The translations under genes and the position numbers were made by a program. Positions 1 through 4,922 of a stretch of DNA of 5,711 bases are shown one piece after another (the stretch's first letter is position 1; the number at the start of each line of letters is the position of its first letter). The stretch spans positions 1-5,711 of the forward strand of contig JAAEEW010000148.1 in assembly GCA_013415595.1 (NCBI GenBank), given 5' to 3'. Source of the stretch: Methanosarcinales archaeon (GTDB taxonomy: Archaea > Halobacteriota > Methanosarcinia > Methanotrichales > Methanotrichaceae). The notes beneath the pieces were generated by a model. It searched no databases and was not told the DNA's origin. It was given only the letters and a program-made list of their open reading frames with translations.

Positions 1-12
1 AAGCCGGTTATT

Positions 13-61
13 CCTCCCACCTCTACAGCTGAAATAACTCTGGTCTAAAGGATTTATATCT
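13..61 (-). promoter_or_regulatory. Possible promoter and ribosome-binding site for a leftward gene starting off the left edge
   Basis: Read on the minus strand, a TATA-like box GATATAAATCC (61-51) is followed by a purine-rich stretch containing GAGGTG and GGGAGG (about 24-13). GGAGG lies about 10 bases before the last two bases of the window (TT on the minus strand), so a TTG start just beyond the edge is possible. TATA-to-start spacing would suit a transcript with a short leader of about 30 bases. The start codon itself is not in the window. The box also reads as TTTATATC on the plus strand, identical to the box before the regulator gene at 4793-4800, so rightward use is possible, although no plus-strand gene follows it. 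Confidence 0.3.
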
Positions 62-218
62 TGGCGTCCGGGCTGGAGAATGGGGGCCCGTGGACGTCTC
101 TGCCTAAAGCTCTGATATCTCGATCCAATGGCAGAGGCGGCCCCTGATCGCCGGATAATCGAGCTCCAGACAACCGGCGGCCGTTCTACTATTCCCCCTC
201 AGTCCTCGATTTGCCCCT
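62..218. other. Intergenic stretch without a recognisable gene
   Basis: I see no credible coding frame, tRNA or C/D-box RNA here. A 6-bp inverted repeat CGCCGG (149-154) / CCGGCG (174-179) with a 19-base loop containing GAGCTC lies about 40 bases past the stop codon of the metallo-beta-lactamase gene. It is not followed by a T-run on the minus strand, so it is only a weak candidate 3' structure for that gene. Confidence 0.4.
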
Positions 219-956
219 TCAGACATCAAGCCTCAGCAGATCCCGCCCCGCCTGCACCGGCACCCCTGCCCCTGCCGCCACCTGGGAGGCCATCTCCTCC
301 TCGTGCCCCCGGGCCTGGGGGTAGAAGTGGGTCAGCACCACCTGCCCCACGTCCCGGACCGCCCGGCCCAGGGCCAGGGGGGTGGAGTGGTTGGTCACCT
401 GGAACGGCTCGGGGAAGGAGCACTCGTGGACCAGCAGATCCGCACCCCGGGCCAGGTCCACGATGCCCTCCGCCGGCTCGGTGTCCCCGGAGTAGGCCAG
501 GCTCTTTGATCCGTCGATGCGGTAGCCGAGACAGGTCACGCTGTGCACCGCCTCCGCCGTGGAAATGTAAAGCTCCCCCAGCTCGATTCCCTCCTCGGCG
601 AAGAGCTCGTGCACCCGGGGGCGCATGGCCTCCAGGTAGGGGTACAGGAACTGGACCGACCTCAGCCAGCGCTCCGTCCCCAGGGGGCCGTAGACCTCCA
701 GCTCCGGCCGGCCCTGCAGGGAGCGGGCCTTGGCCAGGGCCAGCAGGTCGGAGACATGGTCCAGGTGCAGGTGGCTCAGAAATACGGCGTCCAGGTCCAG
801 GGGGTCCACTCCGGCCTCCGAGAGCCGCAAAAGCGTCCCCGCCCCGCAGTCGAAGAGGAGATTCATCCGGCCGGACTGGACCAGCAGAGACGACTGTGAC
901 CGACCGGGCTGGGGTATGCCCACCCCGGTTCCCAGAAGGGTGACCTTCAGGCTCAT
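219..956 (-). CDS. RNase Z-like metallo-beta-lactamase-fold hydrolase without the flexible arm
   Basis: This is a 245-residue cytosolic protein with no signal peptide or membrane segment. The ligands of a binuclear zinc site are all visible: SHLHLDH (His62, His64, Asp66, His67), His138, Asp158 in SGDT, and His210 in LTHFYPQ. HEC (177-179) and NHST (189-192) are also present, and these motifs are typical of the RNase Z/ElaC group (COG1234). In that family such enzymes cut the 3' trailer of tRNA precursors. Here only about 20 residues separate His138 from Asp158, where canonical RNase Z carries a long tRNA-clamping arm, and the protein is shorter than the usual 300 or so residues. A tRNA-processing role is therefore uncertain, and another phosphodiesterase or hydrolase activity is possible. 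I chose the ATG at 956, which gives MSLKVTLLGTG, over the in-frame TTG at 974. No Shine-Dalgarno precedes it, and a TATA-like box lies about 27 bases upstream, which suits a leaderless transcript. The gene is divergent from the hydrolase operon. Confidence 0.85.
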   Translation of the reverse strand: MSLKVTLLGTGVGIPQPGRSQSSLLVQSGRMNLLFDCGAGTLLRLSEAGVDPLDLDAVFLSHLHLDHVSDLLALAKARSLQGRPELEVYGPLGTERWLRSVQFLYPYLEAMRPRVHELFAEEGIELGELYISTAEAVHSVTCLGYRIDGSKSLAYSGDTEPAEGIVDLARGADLLVHECSFPEPFQVTNHSTPLALGRAVRDVGQVVLTHFYPQARGHEEEMASQVAAGAGVPVQAGRDLLRLDV

Positions 957-965
957 GGCTGAGAT

Positions 966-975
966 GTTGCGCAAC
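966..975. repeat. Perfect 10-bp palindrome GTTGCGCAAC just upstream of the MBL gene
   Basis: GTTGCGCAAC is its own reverse complement. It lies between the TATA-like box (978-988) and the ATG (956) of the leftward metallo-beta-lactamase gene, a position where a bound repressor would block initiation. Operator function is inference from position and symmetry only. Confidence 0.35.
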
Positions 976-977
976 CG

Positions 978-988
978 GAATAAATAGA
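978..988 (-). promoter_or_regulatory. TATA-like box of the leftward MBL gene
   Basis: The minus strand reads CTATTTATTC in otherwise GC-rich DNA. Its centre lies about 27 bases before the ATG at 956, the normal archaeal TATA-to-start-site distance. Transcription would therefore begin at or next to the start codon. This agrees with the missing ribosome-binding site and argues against the upstream TTG at 974. Confidence 0.45.
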
Positions 989-1050
989 GATGGTGATGGG
1001 AACCCTGCCCCCGGGCCGGAAAGGCCGGACATTGAATAGGTGGCGAGCTT

Positions 1051-1109
1051 CTGCAAGATTGTCACCATGGATCCGCCGCAATGGGGCCCGGGCCCTGCCA
1101 ATCGTGCAG
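1051..1109. repeat. 11-bp imperfect inverted repeat enclosing a 12-bp GC palindrome
   Basis: The left arm CTGCAAGATTG (1051-1061) pairs with the right arm CAATCGTGCAG (1099-1109) with one mismatch in 11. The 37-base spacer contains the perfect palindrome GGGCCCGGGCCC (1084-1095). A further pair, GTCACC (1061-1066) and GGTGAC (1110-1115), overlaps the arms. The element sits in the divergent region, just upstream of the presumed promoter of the S-adenosylhomocysteine hydrolase operon. It could be a protein-binding site, or a leader RNA structure if transcription starts further upstream than I propose. No match to a known riboswitch is recognised. Confidence 0.45.
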
Positions 1110-1126
1110 GGTGACGAAAATCAGTG

Positions 1127-1137
1127 GGTTTTAAGTA
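1127..1137 (+). promoter_or_regulatory. Possible TATA box of the S-adenosylhomocysteine hydrolase operon
   Basis: GGTTTTAAGTA is an AT-rich element in a GC-rich neighbourhood, about 55 bases before the proposed start codon. It would place the transcript start near 1158-1162 and leave a leader of about 30 bases carrying the ribosome-binding site. The match to the TTTATATA consensus is moderate. Confidence 0.3.
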
Positions 1138-1178
1138 GCTATAGGATTTGACAGAGCCTGATTGAAAAAAAGAATTCC

Positions 1179-1186
1179 AGGTGATC
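1179..1186 (+). promoter_or_regulatory. Shine-Dalgarno site that decides the hydrolase start
   Basis: AGGTGATC is an eight-base perfect complement to the archaeal 16S 3' end (GATCACCT). The GTG at 1181 lies inside this match, so it is unlikely to be the start codon. The next in-frame initiator, TTG at 1190, lies 8 bases after the AGG core, which is normal spacing. Confidence 0.65.
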
Positions 1187-1189
1187 TAT

Positions 1190-2446
1190 TTGCAAAATAG
1201 CGTTGTCAAGGACCCGGGACTGGCCGCCGCGGGCGAGAAGAGAATCGAGTGGGCCAGGCGGCATATGCCGGTCCTGCAAAGCATCAAGGAGGAGTTCGAG
1301 CGGGAGAAGCCTCTCCAGGGCGTGCGCATCGTGGCCTGCCTGCACGTGACGGTGGAGACGGCCAACCTGATCACCACCCTGGCTGCCGGAGGAGCAGAGA
1401 TCGCCGTCACCGGCTCCAACCCCCTGAGCACCCAGGACGACGTGGCCGCCGCCCTGGCCGCCCGGGGACTCCACGTCTACGCCTTCCGGGGCGAGAACGA
1501 CAGGGAGTACTACGACTGCATCGAGAAGGCCATCGAGCTTGGGCCCAACGTGACCCTGGACGACGGCGCCGACACCATCGCCATCATCCACCAGAGCCAC
1601 CGGGAGCTGCTGGAGGACGTGGTGGGCGGATGCGAGGAGACCACCACCGGAGTGGTGCGCCTGCGGGCCATGGCCGAGGACGGGGCGCTGATGTACCCGG
1701 TCATCGCCGTCAACGACGCCGAGACCAAGATGATGTTCGACAACCGCTACGGAACCGGCCAGTCCACCCTGCACGGCATCATGAACGCCACCAACTTCCT
1801 CTTCGCCGGCAAGACGGTGGTTGTGGGCGGGTACGGCTGGTGCGGCCGGGGATTCGCCTCCCGGGCCAAGGGCCTGGGGGCCAGCGTGATCGTGGTGGAG
1901 GTGGAGCCCAGGAAAGCCCTGGAGGCGGCCATGGACGGCTACCGGGTGATGTCCATGAAGAGCGCAGCCCCCCTGGGAGACCTCTTCGTCACCCTCACCG
2001 GCGACATAAACGTGCTGCGAAAGGAGCACTTCGACCTGATGAAGGACCAGGCAATCCTGGCCAACAGCGGCCACTTCAACGTGGAGATCGACATCCCGGC
2101 CCTGGAGAAGATGGCTGTGAGCTGCTCCGAGATACAGAACAACGTGGCCGAGTACAGGATGCCTGACGGCAGGAGGCTTTACCTGCTGGCCGAGGGCCGG
2201 CTGATCAACCTGGCTGCAGCCTATGGCCATCCCCCGGAAGTCATGGACATGTCCTTCGCCAACCAGGCCCTGGCGGTGAGGTACATCGCCGAGAACGGCC
2301 GCAAGCTGGAGAAGAAGGTCTATCCCGTGCCGGTGGACATCGACCGCCGGGTGGCCGCCCTGAAGCTGGAGGCCATGGGCATCGAGATCGAGAAGCTCAC
2401 GGCAGAGCAGGAAAATTACCTCCACAGCTGGACCATGGGGACCTGA
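1190..2446 (+). CDS. ahcY: S-adenosyl-L-homocysteine hydrolase (adenosylhomocysteinase)
   Basis: This NAD-dependent cytosolic enzyme reversibly splits S-adenosylhomocysteine, the inhibitory by-product of methyltransferases, into adenosine and homocysteine. Counting from TTG, the protein has 418 residues. Visible motifs are HVTVET (52-57), DDGAD (124-128), CEETTTG (148-154) and NDAETK...FDN with catalytic Lys180 and Asp184. The NAD Rossmann motif GGYGWCGRG (213-221) follows, with the ribose-binding acid in VEVEP, and then GHFNVEID and LAEGRLINLAAAYGHP. Thr189 replaces the cysteine found after the FDN motif in the human enzyme. The C-terminus is short and lacks the eukaryotic KPDHYRY-type tail, as in other archaeal forms. 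In Methanocaldococcus jannaschii the homologue prefers S-inosylhomocysteine, so substrate choice here is open. The longer GTG start at 1181 falls within the Shine-Dalgarno match. This is the first gene of an operon, with the kinase gene 2 bases downstream. Confidence 0.95.
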   Translation: MQNSVVKDPGLAAAGEKRIEWARRHMPVLQSIKEEFEREKPLQGVRIVACLHVTVETANLITTLAAGGAEIAVTGSNPLSTQDDVAAALAARGLHVYAFRGENDREYYDCIEKAIELGPNVTLDDGADTIAIIHQSHRELLEDVVGGCEETTTGVVRLRAMAEDGALMYPVIAVNDAETKMMFDNRYGTGQSTLHGIMNATNFLFAGKTVVVGGYGWCGRGFASRAKGLGASVIVVEVEPRKALEAAMDGYRVMSMKSAAPLGDLFVTLTGDINVLRKEHFDLMKDQAILANSGHFNVEIDIPALEKMAVSCSEIQNNVAEYRMPDGRRLYLLAEGRLINLAAAYGHPPEVMDMSFANQALAVRYIAENGRKLEKKVYPVPVDIDRRVAALKLEAMGIEIEKLTAEQENYLHSWTMGT

Positions 2447-2448
2447 AC

Positions 2449-3534
2449 ATGGATGTGAAGAGGGAGCACATAGAGGCTTACCTGCAAAGCCTCTTTGGTG
2501 AGGGGGTAGAGCTGGTCAGGATGTGCAAGATGGGGGAGACCATAGCCACCACCGAGGACGTGAAGGGCTTCGGCTACGGCAGCCCTCTCCTCCTGGAGTA
2601 CCGGAAGGACGGCCAAGACGGCTCAGCGGTGATCTCCACCATGCGAGTGCAGTACGGCTTTGGCCACGACCACTTCTCAGACCGGGCCCAGGTGTTGATA
2701 TGGCAGCACTCGGCCTTCAACCACCTTCCCAAACACGCCCGGTCCATCGACGTGGGCTACTTCGACCAGGATGGAGAGCTGCACTCCGCCGGCGGGGCCA
2801 AAGAGTACTTCTTGCTCATGGAGAAGGTGGAGGGAAAGGAGTACTTCTTCGACCTGGAGAGGGTCAAGGAGAAGGGTGCCACCGACCTGGACTACGAAAG
2901 GGCGATAGCCCTCTCCAGCTACCTGGCGGAGATTCACCAGACCCATAGAGACTGTCCGGCCCTCTACCAGCGAAAGATCAGGGACATCGTAGGCCACGGC
3001 GAGTGCATCATGGGCATCCTGGACGACTACCCGGAGGAGCCTGGATTCCTGGAGCCTGGAGAGCTATGCGAGATCGAGAAGATGTGCGTGCAGTGGAGGT
3101 GGATGCTTCGCAGCATGACCGGCCGCCTATGCCAGGTGCACGGCGACTTCCACCCCTGGAACGTGATGTTCCGGGAGGGGCCCGACTTCTCCGTCCTGGA
3201 CCGGAGCCGGGGGATGTGGGGCGAGGCCGCCGACGACATCACGGCCATGACCATGAATTACATCTTCTACTCCGTCCAGAAGAGCATGAGGCTGTCCGGT
3301 GGCATGAAGGACCTCTTCGAGATTTTCTTCCAGAACTACCTGGATAAGACCGGGGACTTCGAGCTGCTGCGGGTGATAGCCCCCTTCTTCGCCTTTCGGG
3401 CCATGGTGGTGGCCAGCCCCACCTGGTATCCTCTGCTGACCGACGAGGTCCGCAGAACCCTGTTCAACTTCGTGGAGAACGTCCTGGGCGACGAAGAGTT
3501 CGATTTCATGAACGTGAACGGTTATTTGAGATGA
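2449..3534 (+). CDS. APH-fold (aminoglycoside phosphotransferase-like) small-molecule kinase, substrate unknown
   Basis: The 361-residue cytosolic protein has a clear APH/choline-kinase catalytic core: VHGDFHPWN (230-238, catalytic Asp233 and metal-binding Asn238), then VLDRSRG with Asp251 in the second metal position, and ADDIT (261-265). SSYLAEIHQTH (156-166) fits the helix before the catalytic loop. The N-lobe is unusual. Where the ATP-anchoring lysine of strand beta-3 would be expected it reads AVISTMR (60-66), with no lysine, followed by the distinctive GFGHDHFSDRA (70-80) and LPKHARSIDVGYFDQDG (93-109). Members of this fold phosphorylate antibiotics, choline, homoserine, methylthioribose or sugars. 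Here it is probably a housekeeping metabolic kinase rather than a resistance enzyme, since it starts 2 bases after the hydrolase stop and ends 10 bases before the tRNA methyltransferase. A substrate from the methyl cycle is possible but only inferred. A weak GGGGAC (2437-2442) precedes the ATG. Confidence 0.8.
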   Translation: MDVKREHIEAYLQSLFGEGVELVRMCKMGETIATTEDVKGFGYGSPLLLEYRKDGQDGSAVISTMRVQYGFGHDHFSDRAQVLIWQHSAFNHLPKHARSIDVGYFDQDGELHSAGGAKEYFLLMEKVEGKEYFFDLERVKEKGATDLDYERAIALSSYLAEIHQTHRDCPALYQRKIRDIVGHGECIMGILDDYPEEPGFLEPGELCEIEKMCVQWRWMLRSMTGRLCQVHGDFHPWNVMFREGPDFSVLDRSRGMWGEAADDITAMTMNYIFYSVQKSMRLSGGMKDLFEIFFQNYLDKTGDFELLRVIAPFFAFRAMVVASPTWYPLLTDEVRRTLFNFVENVLGDEEFDFMNVNGYLR

Positions 3535-3544
3535 CCAGAGGTCG

Positions 3545-4558
3545 ATGCCCCGGTACGCCATAGAACTCTCAGGAGAGCACGAGACCCTGCCCCGGGCGGA
3601 GGCTCTGGCTCTCCTGGACCTTTATGCCACCTCTTTTCGGGAAATACAAAGCCTGGACCAGTGCCTGGTGGTGGAGGCCGAGGACCTGGATGCTGATTCA
3701 ATGGGCCGGCGCCTGGCCATGTCTCACCGCATCGTGGAGGTCCTGGCCGTCTGCCGGGCCGACCTGCAGGACCTTCGAGATGCCTTAGAGGAGGTCCCCC
3801 TCCCCCAGCTCCGCTACCGGGTCCGGGCGAGGCGGGTCAAGGACGCCCCCCTGGCCTGCTGCGACGTAGAGCGGGCGGCGGGCTCCGTCCTGTTCAGGCG
3901 GGGCTACCGGGCGGACCTGAGCCGCCCGGAGATGGAGCTGCGTGGTCTGGTGACCGGGGAGAGCATAGTCTTTGGCCGGGAGCTGGCCCGGGCCGACAGG
4001 AGCGGCTTCGAGCACCGCCGGCCTCATCTCAAGCCCTTCTTTTATCCCGGCGTCCTCATGCCCAGAATGGCCCGGGCCCTGGTCAACCTCAGCCAGGTCC
4101 GGACAGGCGAAGTGCTGCTCGACCCCTTCTCCGGCACGGGAGGCATACTGGTGGAGGCCTGTCTGGCGGGGGCAAAGGGCCTGGGGGTGGACGTCCAGAA
4201 GAAGCTGGTTCGAGGTGCAGGATGCAACCTGGAGGGGCTGGACTGCTCCCTCCTGGCGGGCGATGCCAAGCGACTGCCGCTGAAAGACCAATCCGTGGAC
4301 GGCGTGGTAACTGATCCTCCCTACGGCCGCTCGGCCGCCATCAGGGCCAGCTCCAGGGATGACCTGCTGGCACAGAGCCTGAAAGAAATTCATCGCGTTT
4401 TAAAGCCCGGAAAAAGAATGGTTATCCTGGCAGATAATGATATAGGAGGCCAGATTATAGAATCCGGCTACGAAGTGATAAATATGTTTAAGGACCGGGT
4501 CCACAGGAGCCTTACCAGGCATATATTTTTGTGTTCCCGTCATAGAAATCCCCGATGA
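3545..4558 (+). CDS. tRNA (guanine(10)-N2)-dimethyltransferase (Trm-G10)
   Basis: This S-adenosylmethionine-dependent enzyme makes N2-methyl- and N2,N2-dimethylguanosine at position 10 of tRNA, as shown for the Pyrococcus abyssi homologue. Length is 337 residues. The N-terminus YAIELSGEHETLPRAEA is characteristic of the archaeal family. A THUMP RNA-binding domain spans roughly residues 50-155, then a linker with KPFFYPGVLMPRMARALVNL, then a Rossmann methyltransferase domain: motif I DPFSGTGG (193-200), the acid in GLGVD (216), AGD (238-240), and the catalytic DPPYG (257-261) expected for amino-group methylation of guanine. The ATG has GAGGT (3538-3542) just upstream, somewhat close. It is the third gene of the hydrolase-kinase operon, 10 bases after the kinase stop, and each turnover yields the hydrolase substrate. 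From about 4380 the codons turn A/T-rich at third positions, unlike the rest of the gene, while the protein still looks intact. Confidence 0.92.
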   Translation: MPRYAIELSGEHETLPRAEALALLDLYATSFREIQSLDQCLVVEAEDLDADSMGRRLAMSHRIVEVLAVCRADLQDLRDALEEVPLPQLRYRVRARRVKDAPLACCDVERAAGSVLFRRGYRADLSRPEMELRGLVTGESIVFGRELARADRSGFEHRRPHLKPFFYPGVLMPRMARALVNLSQVRTGEVLLDPFSGTGGILVEACLAGAKGLGVDVQKKLVRGAGCNLEGLDCSLLAGDAKRLPLKDQSVDGVVTDPPYGRSAAIRASSRDDLLAQSLKEIHRVLKPGKRMVILADNDIGGQIIESGYEVINMFKDRVHRSLTRHIFLCSRHRNPR

Positions 4559-4638
4559 CCCGCATAAAACGCAAAGTTTATTAATCGCGAAAAGTCTTTG
4601 AATGGCCTTCCCAGAAACAGATAAAAATATTGTTCTAC

Positions 4639-4678
4639 CCAGACGTTTTGAATGATTGCCAAAATGGCCGCAGTCTGG
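4639..4678 (+). repeat. Bulged 12-bp inverted repeat downstream of the tRNA methyltransferase gene
   Basis: The outer arms CCAGAC (4639-4644) and GTCTGG (4673-4678) are perfect. Directly inside them GTTTTG (4645-4650) pairs with CAAAAT (4660-4665) with one G-U pair, leaving a 9-base loop and a 7-base bulge, GGCCGCA, on the 3' side. A T-rich stretch follows about 20 bases later. It may be a 3' structure or terminator of the operon, or a binding site; the sequence does not decide between these. Confidence 0.35.
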
Positions 4679-4791
4679 CTTCAATAGTCGGCGGGTAAAT
4701 TTTGATCTCATTGATTTTACTCAATTGTGGTTTATCTTCAAGAAAATTTCTGCACTACCTCGATTGAATTTGAAGAAGAAATGATGGATAA

Positions 4792-4800
4792 CTTTATATC
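4792..4800 (+). promoter_or_regulatory. TATA box of the FilR1-type regulator gene
   Basis: CTTTATATC is a good archaeal TATA box. A start about 26 bases after its centre puts the transcript 5' end near 4822-4825, about 20 bases before the GGAGG at 4845. That geometry suits translation from around 4857 with a leader of about 34 bases. The GTG at 4923 would imply a leader of about 100 bases. Confidence 0.55.
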
Positions 4801-4844
4801 ATCTACTAAAGACCAATAGTCTGAAGCCTTGTCACAGGTCCATA

Positions 4845-4849
4845 GGAGG
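4845..4849 (+). promoter_or_regulatory. GGAGG Shine-Dalgarno without a canonical start codon at normal distance
   Basis: The sequence AGGAGGGATC contains the core GGAGG. Between 4854 and 4862 there is no ATG, GTG or TTG in any frame. The in-frame codon ATC at 4857 is 7 bases downstream. The nearest ordinary initiators are TTG at 4870 and ATG at 4879, both in another frame that stops at 4924-4926. Confidence 0.5.
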
Positions 4850-4856
4850 GATCAGA

Positions 4857-4922
4857 ATCAAATTCCAGCTTGATAATTATGATCTCGCAGAGGAGAGCCT
4901 CAAGTCATTTACCAGGTCCGCT
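4857..4922 (+). other. Probable N-terminal extension of the regulator, from a non-canonical ATC
   Basis: The frame of the regulator gene stays open upstream of GTG 4923 as far as 4785, with no ATG, GTG or TTG. The peptide from 4857, ending DLAEESLKSFTRSAV, reads as an amphipathic helix that would complete the first helix of the winged-helix domain. Together with the GGAGG at 4845 and the TATA box at 4792 this suggests that translation really starts here, from ATC. Alternatives are a mutated start codon or a base-call error. Confidence 0.4.

Larger units (their letters stand above)
4559..4844. other. AT-rich intergenic region between the operon and the regulator gene
   Basis: No credible gene is seen. 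Base composition is much richer in A+T than in the operon. The region holds an inverted repeat at 4639-4678, a T-rich stretch at about 4697-4737 that could end transcription of the operon, a small inverted repeat ATTGA/TCAAT (4710-4714 and 4721-4725), and the TATA box of the next gene at 4792-4800. Confidence 0.5.

Noticed and set aside
149..179. Inverted repeat CGCCGG/CCGGCG as a terminator of the MBL gene
   Set aside because: The stem is short, the loop is long (19 bases), and no T-run follows on the minus strand.
62..218. tRNA or small RNA gene after the rightward-reading TTTATATC box
   Set aside because: No cloverleaf arms, C/D boxes or H/ACA layout could be built; the T-loop-like TCGATCC has no pairing flanks.
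128..943. Long plus-strand frame opposite the MBL gene
   Set aside because: The product is Pro/Arg/Gly-rich with no domain and is fully explained as a shadow of the minus-strand gene, which carries all the metallo-beta-lactamase motifs.
226..1101. Minus-strand frame overlapping the MBL gene in another phase
   Set aside because: It is a Gly/Pro/Arg-rich shadow; its 5' part lies over the intergenic repeats and shows no protein features.
1016..1178. SAH or SAM riboswitch in front of the hydrolase gene
   Set aside because: None of the conserved core sequences of the known classes is recognisable, and the likely transcript start lies downstream of the structured repeat.
1139..2425. Long open frame antisense to the S-adenosylhomocysteine hydrolase gene (428 codons)
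   Set aside because: It is a by-product of G/C-ending codons on the coding strand. The translation is low-complexity, rich in His, Gly, Val and Leu, with no recognisable domain, and the plus strand is unambiguously coding.
2449..3534. Antibiotic-resistance phosphotransferase
   Set aside because: The family name alone suggests it, but the gene is embedded in a housekeeping operon, shows the same codon style as its neighbours and has no mobile-element context.
4400..4711. Minus-strand 103-codon frame across the end of the tRNA methyltransferase gene
   Set aside because: It overlaps the conserved C-terminus of the methyltransferase and has no recognisable domain or ribosome-binding site.
4781..4819. 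Mini-ORF starting ATG ATG GAT in front of the regulator
   Set aside because: It has only 12 codons, contains the TATA box itself and would be upstream of the predicted transcript start.
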